Positions 1 through 7,464 of a DNA stretch of 28,256 nucleotides are shown piece after piece. Position 1 is the stretch's first letter, and every line of letters begins with the position of its first letter. This DNA comes from Pseudomonas sp. UBA5782 (GTDB lineage: Bacteria > Pseudomonadota > Gammaproteobacteria > Pseudomonadales > Pseudomonadaceae): NCBI GenBank assembly GCA_002418465.1, contig DIEE01000197.1:5363-33618 (forward strand), given 5' to 3'. The translations under genes were made by a program, and so were the position numbers. The notes beneath the pieces are model-generated. The model searched no databases. It was not told where the DNA came from and saw only the letters and a program-made list of their open reading frames with translations.

Positions 1-223
1 ATCTCGACCACAGCCTCCCGTGAGGCTATGGTTCCCGACTGATCATCGGGGGGAGGAGCTGCCAGCCGTACCCGCCCTTAAGCCTCGAGCTTGCGTCGTA
101 GATAGCGCTGCGCCCCTCCACACTCATCCGCCAAGTCCGAACGGTATCCAGAGCTTCGAGCTCGCATCAGCAAGGTTGGACAGGATGACGTGATGATCGA
201 AGCATTCTGTGGAGGAGGACATC
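1..223 (+). ncRNA. Candidate IS110-family bridge (seek) RNA region, left non-coding end of the insertion sequence
   Basis: This is the non-coding stretch before an IS110-family transposase. It contains clear hairpins: a long one at 7-32 (ACCA pairs with TGGT, then AGCCTC with GAGGCT around loop CCGT, one mismatch), a second at 34-50 (CCCGA with TCGGG) and a third at 151-163 (GAGCT, loop TCG, AGCTC). Elements of the IS110 subgroup related to IS621 are known to encode a structured RNA of roughly 180 bases in this position, whose internal loops pair with target and donor DNA. Position, length and the 5' hairpin agree with that. I could not define the two guide loops or the exact element end, which may lie at or left of base 1. 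The assignment is an inference from position and folding, not from a covariance match. Confidence 0.45.
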
Positions 224-1197
224 ATGGCAGCGGTAGTGGGCGTTGATATCGCCAAGCGCACCTTCGATCTGGCGATCTTGCAGCCTAACGGCAAGCACCG
301 AACCAAAAGCAAACTAAGCAATGACAATGCCGGCTTTTCGGTCTTCGCTGACTGGCTGCAGCGCTATGCCGTGCCAGGCGCCTGGATCGTGATGGAGGCC
401 ACGGGCATCTACCACGAGGCGCTTGCCGAGCATTTCCATGGCATGGGCTATCAGATCGCGGTGCTCAACCCGGCGCAGATCGCCCGTTATGCCCAGAGCC
501 AACTGCAGCGCAGTAAGACGGACAAGCTCGATGCCAAGCTGATCGCCACCTATGGCCAGCTACACGTCGAACACTTGCGTGCCTGGCAACCGGAGCCGGT
601 GCCCGTGCGCCAGCTGCGCGCCTTGACCCGACGTCTGGAGGATCTCCAGTCGTTGCGGCAGATGGAGCTCAATCGACTCGATGTCAGCCCGACTACTGTT
701 CAGAACTCGATCCAGGCCGTTGTGCAACGGCTCGATGAACAGATCGCCTGGACGCTCGAACAGATCAAGCGACATATCGACGATGACCCGGATTTGCGTG
801 GCAAACGCGACTTGCTCGTGAGCATCAATGGCATCGCCGAGAAGACCGCGGCCCTGATAATGGCCGAGCTCGGTGATATCGAACGTTTTACCGATGCGCG
901 CGCTGTTACGGCCTTCGCCGGTTTAGATCCACGTTTACAGGAGTCGGGGGTCTACCGAGGCCATACCGGCATCTCGCGCACGGGCTCGGCCAGGCTACGA
1001 ACTGCGTTGTACCTGCCTGCCGTGGTGGCGCTCACTTACAACCCCGCTATCAAAGCGCAAGCCGAGCGTCTGAGAGCCAGAGGCAAAAGAAGGGCAAACA
1101 AACCGTCTGTGCAGCGATGCGCAAACTGCTGTGCATCGCTTACGGCGTACTGAAATCGGGCAAGCCTTTCGATCTTGCTTTGGCGATTGCACGGTAA
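224..1197 (+). pseudogene. IS110-family (IS621-like) transposase, C-terminus frameshifted
   Basis: This is a DEDD-type recombinase of the IS110 family. The N-terminal RuvC-like part shows the acidic residues in VGVDIAK, VMEATGIYH and KTDKLDAKLIA. The C-terminal Transposase_20 part shows NGIAEKTAALIMAELG, FAGLDP and the serine-bearing ISRTGSARLRTALYLPA. I chose ATG 224 because GGAGGAGG sits just ahead of it; a GTG at 209 lies upstream of that site. The reading frame open from 224 ends at 1153 with a non-family tail. At about 1085-1092 (GGCAAAAGAAGG) a shift of -1 restores the conserved ending (KKGKQTVCAAMRKLLCIAYG, then VLKSGKPFD) and stops at TAA 1195-1197. One missing A in an A run explains this. 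The protein is therefore probably inactive, unless the base is a sequencing error or ribosomes slip there. C AAA AGA is not a standard slippery heptamer. Confidence 0.85.
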
Positions 1198-1242
1198 GGC
1201 GCAAGACGGTATCTACGGTGATCCCCGGCGAGCACCGCTTTT

Positions 1243-1302
1243 GTAGGGGCGAACTCGTTCGCCGTACGGCATCCGAGCCCAGGCGAACACGTTCGCCCCT
1301 AC
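1243..1302. repeat. REP-like inverted repeat next to the IS right end
   Basis: Two 21-base arms at 1243-1263 and 1282-1302 are inverted copies with one or two mismatches. Each begins or ends with GTAGGGGCGAAC and its complement, and each arm is itself nearly palindromic (GGCGAAC, two bases, GTTCGCC). A related copy lies at 23405-23457, so this is a dispersed chromosomal repeat rather than part of the transposase gene. It starts about 45 bases after the restored transposase stop and lies downstream of recX, where its hairpin might also end or protect the recX transcript. IS621 and several Pseudomonas IS110 elements are known to insert at REP sequences, so it may be the insertion target. Confidence 0.75.
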
Positions 1303-1359
1303 GGGAGGCCGGACCCTCTGCGCGACGAATGCCGAGCCAACCCACCCGGGCTGCGGAGT

Positions 1360-1824
1360 TCAGTCGTCCAGGGCGCCGCGGAGCAGTCGGCCGATCATTT
1401 CCAGGGGGTAACCGCGGTAGGCGAGAAAGCGGCCCTGCTGGGCGCGTTCGCGGGTGTCGGCAGGGAGCTGGCCGTGGAACTTGCGTTGCCAGACGTCGCG
1501 CAGGTTCTCGCTCCAGTCGATTCCCGACTGTTGCATCGCCTGCTCGATATCGTTGCGCTGCAAGCCGCGCTGGCCGAGTTCTTCGCGGATACGCTGCGGC
1601 CCGTAGCCGGCACGGGCGCGGCTGGAAACGTAGCTCTCCAGATAACGTGCTTCGCTGAGCAGGCCGTCTTCGACCAGCCGTTGCAGGGCGCTTTCGATGA
1701 GTTCGAGAGGAGCGCCGCGCTTGCGCAGCTTGCGGGTCAGCTCGACGCGGCTGTGTTCACGCCGCGCGAGCAGATCCATGGCCGCCCGGCGTACCGCGAC
1801 GGGGGTATCGAGGACGACGGGCAT
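1360..1824 (-). CDS. recX: Regulatory protein RecX
   Basis: This 154-residue protein modulates RecA by binding along the RecA-DNA filament and blocking its extension. The sequence is built of the family's three-helix repeats, with typical stretches such as LLARREHSRVELTRKLRKRG near the N-terminus, LVEDGLLSEARYLESYVSSR in the middle and GRFLAYRGYPLEMIGRLLRG at the end. The length is usual for Pseudomonas RecX. It starts only 8 bases after the recA stop on the same strand, so it is almost certainly co-transcribed with recA and induced with it. No strong intrinsic terminator follows; the next structure downstream is the REP-like palindrome at 1243-1302. Confidence 0.96.
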   Translation of the reverse strand: MPVVLDTPVAVRRAAMDLLARREHSRVELTRKLRKRGAPLELIESALQRLVEDGLLSEARYLESYVSSRARAGYGPQRIREELGQRGLQRNDIEQAMQQSGIDWSENLRDVWQRKFHGQLPADTRERAQQGRFLAYRGYPLEMIGRLLRGALDD

Positions 1825-1832
1825 GCCGCGAC

Positions 1833-2879
1833 TCAGAGGTCGATGTCAGCCGTTTCGTCGGCAGCGACGGCGGAAGCCTTGTCGTTCGACGACGCGACCA
1901 ACAGTTTGTCGCGGATCGACTTCTCGATGGCCTTGCCGATTTCCTGATTGTCTTCCAGGAATTTCGCGGCGTTGGCCTTGCCCTGACCGATCTTGTTGCC
2001 CTGGTAGCTGTACCATGCGCCGGACTTCTCGACGAAACCGAGTTGCACGCCGAGGTCGATGATCTCGCCGTTGCGGTAGATGCCCTTGCCGTAAAGAATC
2101 TGGAACTCGGCCTGGCGGAACGGCGGCGCCACCTTGTTCTTGACGACCTTGACGCGGGTTTCGCTGCCGACCACTTCCTCGCCTTCCTTCACCGCGCCGG
2201 TACGGCGGATGTCCAGGCGCACCGAGGCGTAGAACTTCAGCGCGTTACCACCAGTGGTGGTTTCCGGGCTGCCGAACATCACGCCGATCTTCATGCGGAT
2301 CTGGTTGATGAAGATGACCAGGCAGTTGGCGTTCTTGATGTTGCCGGTGACCTTGCGCAGGGCCTGGGACATCAGGCGCGCCTGCAGGCCGACGTGGGTA
2401 TCGCCCATCTCGCCTTCGATCTCGGCCTTCGGCACCAGTGCGGCGACGGAGTCGACGATGATCACGTCGACGGCGTTGGAGCGCACCAGCATGTCGGTGA
2501 TTTCCAGGGCCTGCTCGCCGGTGTCGGGCTGCGAAACCAGCAGGTCGTCGACGTTGACGCCGAGCTTGCCGGCGTAGTCCGGATCGAGGGCGTGTTCGGC
2601 ATCGACGAAGGCGCAGGTGGCGCCCTGCTTCTGCGCTTCGGCGATCACCGACAGCGTCAGGGTGGTCTTGCCCGAGGATTCCGGACCGTAGATCTCGACG
2701 ATCCGGCCTTTCGGCAGGCCGCCGATACCCAGTGCGATGTCCAGACCCAGCGAGCCGGTGGAGATGGCCGGAATGGCCTGGCGATCGTGATCGCCCATGC
2801 GCATCACGGCGCCCTTGCCGAATTGTTTTTCAATCTGGCCAAGGGCCGCAGCCAAGGCGCGCTTCTTGTTCTCGTCCAT
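1833..2879 (-). CDS. recA: Recombinase RecA
   Basis: RecA is the cytoplasmic DNA strand-exchange ATPase that forms filaments on single-stranded DNA, drives homologous recombination and triggers LexA self-cleavage in the SOS response. At 348 residues it has the normal length. Visible features are the Walker A motif GPESSGKTT at residues 65-73, the Walker B region VIIVDSVAAL, the loop region with FINQIRMKIGVMFG, and an acidic C-terminal tail (DETADIDL). The gene has its own promoter with a LexA operator at 2920-2935 and is followed by recX after 8 bases. The start ATG is preceded by a GAGGAC ribosome-binding sequence (minus strand). Confidence 0.99.
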   Translation of the reverse strand: MDENKKRALAAALGQIEKQFGKGAVMRMGDHDRQAIPAISTGSLGLDIALGIGGLPKGRIVEIYGPESSGKTTLTLSVIAEAQKQGATCAFVDAEHALDPDYAGKLGVNVDDLLVSQPDTGEQALEITDMLVRSNAVDVIIVDSVAALVPKAEIEGEMGDTHVGLQARLMSQALRKVTGNIKNANCLVIFINQIRMKIGVMFGSPETTTGGNALKFYASVRLDIRRTGAVKEGEEVVGSETRVKVVKNKVAPPFRQAEFQILYGKGIYRNGEIIDLGVQLGFVEKSGAWYSYQGNKIGQGKANAAKFLEDNQEIGKAIEKSIRDKLLVASSNDKASAVAADETADIDL

Positions 2880-2919
2880 TGAAGTCCTCTCGATTCAAGT
2901 GGGCCAGCGGCCACGACAA

Positions 2920-2953
2920 CTGTATAAGTAGACAGTATTAGAGCACAGGGCAA
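2920..2953 (-). promoter_or_regulatory. recA promoter with overlapping LexA (SOS) box
   Basis: The 16-base sequence CTGTATAAGTAGACAG at 2920-2935 matches the LexA box form CTGT-N8-ACAG. On the minus strand a -35 like element TTGCCC (2948-2953) is separated by 17 bases from a -10 like TACTTA (2925-2930), so the -10 lies inside the operator. Bound LexA would block RNA polymerase directly. The site is about 40-55 bases before the recA start. Both elements are read directly; their function is inferred from the well-known recA arrangement. Confidence 0.92.
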
Positions 2954-2962
2954 GCCGGTCGC

Positions 2963-3463
2963 CTACCCCCGTTGGGGATTTTCTCCGGCAGCTAGTCGGA
3001 TAAGTCCTTCGAGGGCGACCTGCACCGTGGCGTGGCGCACCTGGTCGCGATTTCCGGAGAACTGGCGGCGCTGCGCGTGTACCTGCTCGCCGTCCGCCCA
3101 AGCCAGCCAGACGGTGCCGACCGGCTTCTCCGGCGAACCGCCGTCCGGTCCGGCGATGCCGCTCACCGCCACGCCGAAGCGTGCGCCGCTGTGTCGGCAG
3201 GCGCCGCGCACCATCGCTTCGACGACTTCGCGGCTGACCGCGCCGACCTCGGCGAACAGCTCGCGCGGAACGTCCAGCTGAGCCGTTTTCTGGGTGTTGG
3301 AGTAGGTGACGTAGCCGGCCTCGAACCAGGCCGAGCTACCGGCGATGCGGGTGATGGCTTCGGCGATGCCGCCGCCGGTACAGGATTCCGCAGTCGCGAC
3401 CTGGGCGGCCTGCGGTTTCAGACGTTCGCCCAGTTGCCGGGCGAGATCGGTGAGGGTGTCCAT
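2963..3463 (-). CDS. pncC: Nicotinamide-nucleotide amidase PncC (CinA C-terminal domain)
   Basis: This 166-residue enzyme deamidates nicotinamide mononucleotide to nicotinic acid mononucleotide and so recycles NMN released, for example, by DNA ligase. It is the stand-alone CinA C-terminal domain, without the N-terminal MoaB-like domain of full CinA. The signature ESCTGGG is at residues 26-32 with the catalytic serine at 27, followed by GYVTYSN and the AVSGIAGPDGGSPEKPVG loop typical of the family. ATG 3463 is preceded by GGAG at good spacing. It lies upstream of recA on the same strand, as in other Pseudomonas, but recA has its own SOS promoter in the 83-base gap. Confidence 0.93.
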   Translation of the reverse strand: MDTLTDLARQLGERLKPQAAQVATAESCTGGGIAEAITRIAGSSAWFEAGYVTYSNTQKTAQLDVPRELFAEVGAVSREVVEAMVRGACRHSGARFGVAVSGIAGPDGGSPEKPVGTVWLAWADGEQVHAQRRQFSGNRDQVRHATVQVALEGLIRLAAGENPQRG

Positions 3464-3527
3464 GGCGTTCTCCGCGAGATCGGGCGTGCATACCCTACCT
3501 CAGCCGCGGCGCCGATTCAGCGGTGGA

Positions 3528-3713
3528 TCAGGAGAGCACTTCGAGTTCGCGCACGGCAGCGGCGGGCGCGCTGTACAGAGACTGGTTGGCGGCCAGCGCC
3601 TTGTACTTCAGTTCGAGAACCTCGTCGTGGCTGGCGCAGACGATGTAGAAATCGTTCAGATAGAGACGCCAGGAAGGCTTCGTACCCTCGACTCTTTCGA
3701 CCCGTACCTGCAT
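3528..3713 (-). CDS. Small protein of unknown function
   Basis: This is a 61-residue reading frame between the histidine kinase gene and pncC, on the same strand as both. The start at 3713 is favoured because GGAGAG precedes it at about 8 bases. The frame is open further upstream to 3788, but that part is arginine- and proline-rich and lacks a ribosome site. The predicted protein (start MQVRVERVEGTKPSWRLYLN) is mixed alpha/beta in character with no signal peptide, membrane segment or cysteine cluster, and contains one cysteine. I do not recognise a family. P. aeruginosa also has a small hypothetical gene between cinA and mutS, so it may be a conserved Pseudomonas gene, but this was not checked. 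Confidence 0.6.
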   Translation of the reverse strand: MQVRVERVEGTKPSWRLYLNDFYIVCASHDEVLELKYKALAANQSLYSAPAAAVRELEVLS

Positions 3714-3827
3714 CTGCCACTCTCCACTCGGTCGCCAGGATTGGCGGTCAGGTAAATGACCGGGTGCGCGACGGCGAAGTTCAGGCACGTCCGCCGGACG
3801 GTTGGCAGTTCGTCGGAAGGCCGAGTT

Positions 3828-6320
3828 TCAGCGTTCGAGCATCTCGCGGATCTTGCTGCCCAGCGCATCCAGCGCGAAGGGCTTGGTCATCATCTGCGTG
3901 CCTTCGGCGAGCACGCCGCCGCGCACCGAGGCGGCTTCGGCGTAACCGGTGACGAACAGCACGCGCAGTTGCGGGCGCTCCTCGCGAGCGATGTCGGCGA
4001 GCTGACGACCGTTCATGTCGGGCAGACCGACGTCGGTGACCAGCAGATCGATCTGTGGCTCGCGTTCGAGCAATTCCAATGCGGTCTTGGCATCGGCCGC
4101 TTCGAGGTAGCGATAGCCGAGCACGTCGAGCACTTCGCTGATCAGCATGCGCACGCTGGCTTCGTCTTCCACCACCAGCACGGTTTCGCCCAGACCGTAG
4201 GGCGCGCGCGGCGATTCGATCGGCAGCGGCGCCTGCTCGTCGGGCGCGCGGCGCAGGTAGAGCTTCACCGTGGTGCCGCGGTTCAGTTCGCTGTAGATGC
4301 GTACATGTCCGCCGGACTGCTTGGCGTAGCCGTAGATCATCGACAGCCCCAGCCCGGTGCCCTGCCCCAGCGGCTTGGTGGTGAAGAACGGGTCGAAGGC
4401 CTTGGCCAGCACCTCGGCGGACATCCCCGAGCCGGTGTCGGAAACCGAGATGACCACGTACTCGCCGCTGGAGACCGCCTCCAGGCCCGCGGTGTAGGAG
4501 TCGTCGAGCACGGTATTGGCCGTGTCGATGCTCAACTGCCCGCCGCTGGGCATGGCGTCGCGCGCGTTGATGGCAAGGTTGACCAGCGCGCTCTCCAGCT
4601 GGTTGGCGTCGCTCAGCGCGTGCCAGAGATGCCGGTGCAGCGCGGTCTCCAGGCTGATGCGTTCGCCCAGGGTGCGCCTGAGCATGTCGTCGAGACCTTC
4701 GATCAGCAGGTTGACGTCGCACGGGCGGGTGTCCAGCGATTGCCGGCGGGCGAAGGCCAGCAGGCGGTGGATCAGCGCCGCGGCACGTTGCGCGGCGGAG
4801 GATGCCGCGTCCATGAACCGCTCGACACCGTCGCTGCGCTGGGCGTCCATGCGCCGCTTGAGCATGTCCAGCGAGCCGATGATCACCGTCAGCAGGTTGT
4901 TGAAGTCGTGCGCGATGCCGCCGGTCAACTGACCGATCGCCTCCATCTTCTGCGACTGGCGCAGTTGCTCCTCGGCCAGGTGCAGTGCCTCGGCCCGCTC
5001 CCGTTCCAGGGTGACGTCGCGGCCCACGCCGCTGATCAGGCCGTCGCCGGACACCGCCCCCCAGACGATCCAGCGACAGCCGCCGTCCTTGTGCAGCATC
5101 AGGTTGTCGACGCCGGAAACGCTCACGCCATCCTCGAACACGCTCATGTCGTGCCGGGCCTTCTCCAGGCCGTCCGCATGAATGAAGTCGAGCACGTCGC
5201 GGCCGATGGATTCCTCGGCGCTCCAGCCGAGTACCCGCGTCCAGGCCGGGTTGACGGCCAGCAGCGTGCCGTCCAGCCGACTGAGAATCATGATGTCGCT
5301 GGACAGCTGCCATAGCCGGTTGCGGTCGGCAGTACGCTCCGCCACCTGCTGTTCGAGGGTTTCGTTGAGACGGGCCAGCGCCTGGCTGGTGGTCTTCTGC
5401 TCCTCGATGTCGGTGTTGGTGCCGACCCAGCGGATGATCGCGCCCTGTTCGTCGCGTATCGGCAAGGCGCGGGTGAGGTGCCAGCGATACACGCCGTCGT
5501 GGCGCAGCAGGCGGAATTCGGCTTCGTAGGTGTCACCGTTGAGCAGCGCCGCCTGCCAGCGCTCGGCCGCCTCCAGCATGTCGGTGGGGTGCATGATGTG
5601 CCGCCAGCCGTGGCGTTCCAGATCGCCCGGGGTGGCGCCGGTGTAGTCGTAGATGCGCTGGTTGAACCAGTCGAGTAGGCCGTCGGGCGGCGCCATCCAC
5701 ACGTGATGCGGCATCGCCTGGGCCAACGCGCGGAACTGCGCCTCGCTGGCGCGCAGCTCGGTGGCGGCGCTGATCGCGCGGTGCGCCGCCGAGGCGAAGC
5801 GCGACAAGCTGCCGAGCAGGCGCAGGTCCTCCGCATCGAACTGGCGATGGGGATCGTGGCTGACCGCCCAGACGGTGCCGATGGCGCGCTGTTCGACGTG
5901 GAAAGGCGTCAGCAGAAGCTCGACCATGGGCGGATCGATCAGCGCGGCGTCCGGGTAGCGCCGGCCCGGCTCGCGCAGCAAAAGGCTGACGTCGCGGTCG
6001 ATCACTTCGCCACAGGGGCTGGCCAGACGCGACATCCGCCCACCCACCAGGGGCGCCCAGTCACCCGCCACGGCATGCCAGCGGAACGACTCCATGCCGG
6101 CCGCGTCGGTTTCCAGAATGCTCACGCCCGCGGAGTCCGCCTGGCTGCTGGCGACTACCAGCTCGACCAGCTTCTGCAGCACAGTGCCCGGACTTTGCGC
6201 CATGGCGTCCGCCAGCTCGGCAAGGGCGCGGTTCTCGCGTTCGTAATCGGGCGCGCGGGAGGGGCGGGCTCCCAGAACCCTGGTCGCCACGTCTTCATCG
6301 ATCACTGACGAATCGTCCAT
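3828..6320 (-). CDS. Soluble hybrid sensor histidine kinase (GAF-PAS-PAS-HisKA-HATPase-REC)
   Basis: This is an 830-residue hybrid two-component kinase. The order is a GAF-like domain (about 40-185), PAS with PAC tail (about 193-308), a short coiled coil (312-335), a second PAS (about 336-442), HisKA with phospho-acceptor His471 in GGIAHDFNNLL, an ATPase domain (N box NLAINARDAM 581-590, DTGSGM 628-633, GTGLGLSM 654-661) and a C-terminal receiver with Asp763 in VTDVGLPD, acid pair 719-720, Thr791 and Lys813. No membrane segments are visible, so it should sense a cytoplasmic signal. The GAF lacks an evident chromophore cysteine motif. No response regulator with an output domain is adjacent, so the phosphate target is unknown. 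ATG 6320 has a strong GAGGAAA ribosome site. The ligand is unknown. Confidence 0.92.
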   Translation of the reverse strand: MDDSSVIDEDVATRVLGARPSRAPDYERENRALAELADAMAQSPGTVLQKLVELVVASSQADSAGVSILETDAAGMESFRWHAVAGDWAPLVGGRMSRLASPCGEVIDRDVSLLLREPGRRYPDAALIDPPMVELLLTPFHVEQRAIGTVWAVSHDPHRQFDAEDLRLLGSLSRFASAAHRAISAATELRASEAQFRALAQAMPHHVWMAPPDGLLDWFNQRIYDYTGATPGDLERHGWRHIMHPTDMLEAAERWQAALLNGDTYEAEFRLLRHDGVYRWHLTRALPIRDEQGAIIRWVGTNTDIEEQKTTSQALARLNETLEQQVAERTADRNRLWQLSSDIMILSRLDGTLLAVNPAWTRVLGWSAEESIGRDVLDFIHADGLEKARHDMSVFEDGVSVSGVDNLMLHKDGGCRWIVWGAVSGDGLISGVGRDVTLERERAEALHLAEEQLRQSQKMEAIGQLTGGIAHDFNNLLTVIIGSLDMLKRRMDAQRSDGVERFMDAASSAAQRAAALIHRLLAFARRQSLDTRPCDVNLLIEGLDDMLRRTLGERISLETALHRHLWHALSDANQLESALVNLAINARDAMPSGGQLSIDTANTVLDDSYTAGLEAVSSGEYVVISVSDTGSGMSAEVLAKAFDPFFTTKPLGQGTGLGLSMIYGYAKQSGGHVRIYSELNRGTTVKLYLRRAPDEQAPLPIESPRAPYGLGETVLVVEDEASVRMLISEVLDVLGYRYLEAADAKTALELLEREPQIDLLVTDVGLPDMNGRQLADIAREERPQLRVLFVTGYAEAASVRGGVLAEGTQMMTKPFALDALGSKIREMLER

Positions 6321-6601
6321 ACCGTTTCCTCACTTACCCAAGGCACCAGCGCTGCAGCGCCGCTTCCGTTGAGCGCCCCCATGGACGCTGCAACCGGCCG
6401 CCGCCGGTTGATCCAATGACTTGCCCCGTCATCGTGCACTGTTTCGGTCACCAGCACGAGATGAACAGTCGCAGAGGCCCGAAGGCAGCCTGGCGCGACG
6501 ATTGAACGACGAAGCGTGCGCACTACGGAAATTTCACGCGCCCATCATCAGCCCTTCACTGGCTCTGCCGCAGGATCGCCTCCGCCATTCAGGAGCGTCC
6601 C
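6321..6601. other. Divergent intergenic region between kinase and phosphatase genes
   Basis: These 281 bases separate two divergently transcribed genes and must hold both promoters. I see an inverted repeat CAACCGG/CCGGTTG at 6391-6397 and 6404-6410, about 75-90 bases before the kinase start, which could be an operator or leader hairpin. No convincing sigma70 or sigma54 promoter was recognised on either strand, and no further gene is supported. Confidence 0.5.
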
Positions 6602-7282
6602 ATGCCCATCGTTTCGTCACTGTTGCGCCATCGACTGCCCGCCTGGGCGCTGCTGCTCTGCGGATCGCTTGCCGCAGTTCCGGGGTTCGCCTCCGTCGGC
6701 AACAACGAGCAGGTGGCCGAACGTGCTGCCCACTGGGCCACGCCGGTGAACAGGGATTTCAACCTGTACCGGATGTCCCCTGACCGCTACCGCAGCGCCC
6801 TGCCCGGGCAGGCCAACCGCGAACAGCTGGAGCGGCTTGGCGTGCGCACCGTGATCAGCTTCATCGAGGACAGCGACACGCCCTGGCTCGCCGACGCCGG
6901 CGTGCAACGGGTGAACTTTCCGCTGCACGCCGATCGCGTCGACGATGCCGACGTCATCGAGGTGCTGCGCACGCTGCAACGCGCGCAGGCGAACGGGGCG
7001 GTGCTCATCCACTGCAAGCACGGTCGCGATCGCACCGGCCTGATGGCCGCCATGTATCGCCAGGTGATCCAGGGCTGGAGCAAGCAGGCGGCGCTGGACG
7101 AAATGCATCACGGCGGCTTCGGCGACCCGCAGCGCATGGAGGACGCCACCGCCTACGTGGAAAGCGCCGACGTCCCGGCGATCCGCCTGGCCCTGGCCAA
7201 CGGCGACTGCAGCACCTCGCCGTTCTCCACCTGTCACGTGCAGAGCTGGCTGCAGCAGCGTTTCGAGGCCCGCGCGGACTGA
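6602..7282 (+). CDS. Exported dual-specificity (tyrosine) protein phosphatase, TpbA-like
   Basis: This 226-residue protein has an N-terminal signal peptide (basic start, hydrophobic segment about 13-26, cleavage likely after GFA at 28-30), so it should act in the periplasm. The cysteine-phosphatase signature HCKHGRDRTG is at 137-146, with nucleophile Cys138 and phosphate-binding Arg144; an aspartate near 111 (HADRVDD) fits the general acid. The motif and architecture resemble P. aeruginosa TpbA, a periplasmic phosphatase that lowers c-di-GMP signalling by acting on the diguanylate cyclase TpbB. No tpbB-like gene is adjacent, so the substrate is unknown. Two cysteines near the C-terminus (CSTSPFSTC) could form a disulfide. 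The start ATG has an AGGAG site. Confidence 0.85.
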   Translation: MPIVSSLLRHRLPAWALLLCGSLAAVPGFASVGNNEQVAERAAHWATPVNRDFNLYRMSPDRYRSALPGQANREQLERLGVRTVISFIEDSDTPWLADAGVQRVNFPLHADRVDDADVIEVLRTLQRAQANGAVLIHCKHGRDRTGLMAAMYRQVIQGWSKQAALDEMHHGGFGDPQRMEDATAYVESADVPAIRLALANGDCSTSPFSTCHVQSWLQQRFEARAD

Positions 7283-7464
7283 CGGCGGGCGCTTCGCTGA
7301 TCCGCCATGCGCGCCCGCTTCTGCACCTGCTGGCAGCCGGTCGCCCGTGGTAATCTTCGCCATCGCCGCAGCCAGCCGCTGCATTGTCTCCAGGGCGAAG
7401 CGGAGCCGTCTCTCGACCGCGCACCGACCCGCCCCAGCAACCCTCCAGAATTTCCAAGTCACTG

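Noticed and set aside
209..223. GTG start of the transposase at 209
   Set aside because: The GGAGGAGG ribosome site lies inside this extension and is correctly spaced for ATG 224.
1085..1092. Programmed -1 frameshift in the transposase
   Set aside because: C AAA AGA does not fit the usual slippery heptamer and no stimulatory stem was obvious. A deleted A is simpler, although slippage cannot be excluded.
2043..2882. Long plus-strand open frame opposite recA (279 codons)
   Set aside because: It is a high-GC antisense shadow of recA with no family resemblance and no ribosome site; the same applies to similar frames opposite rpoS, adhC and truD.
3756..5315. 519-codon plus-strand open frame opposite the histidine kinase
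   Set aside because: The minus strand encodes a clear multi-domain kinase. The opposite frame is rich in His, Gln, Ala and Val in the pattern expected of an antisense shadow.
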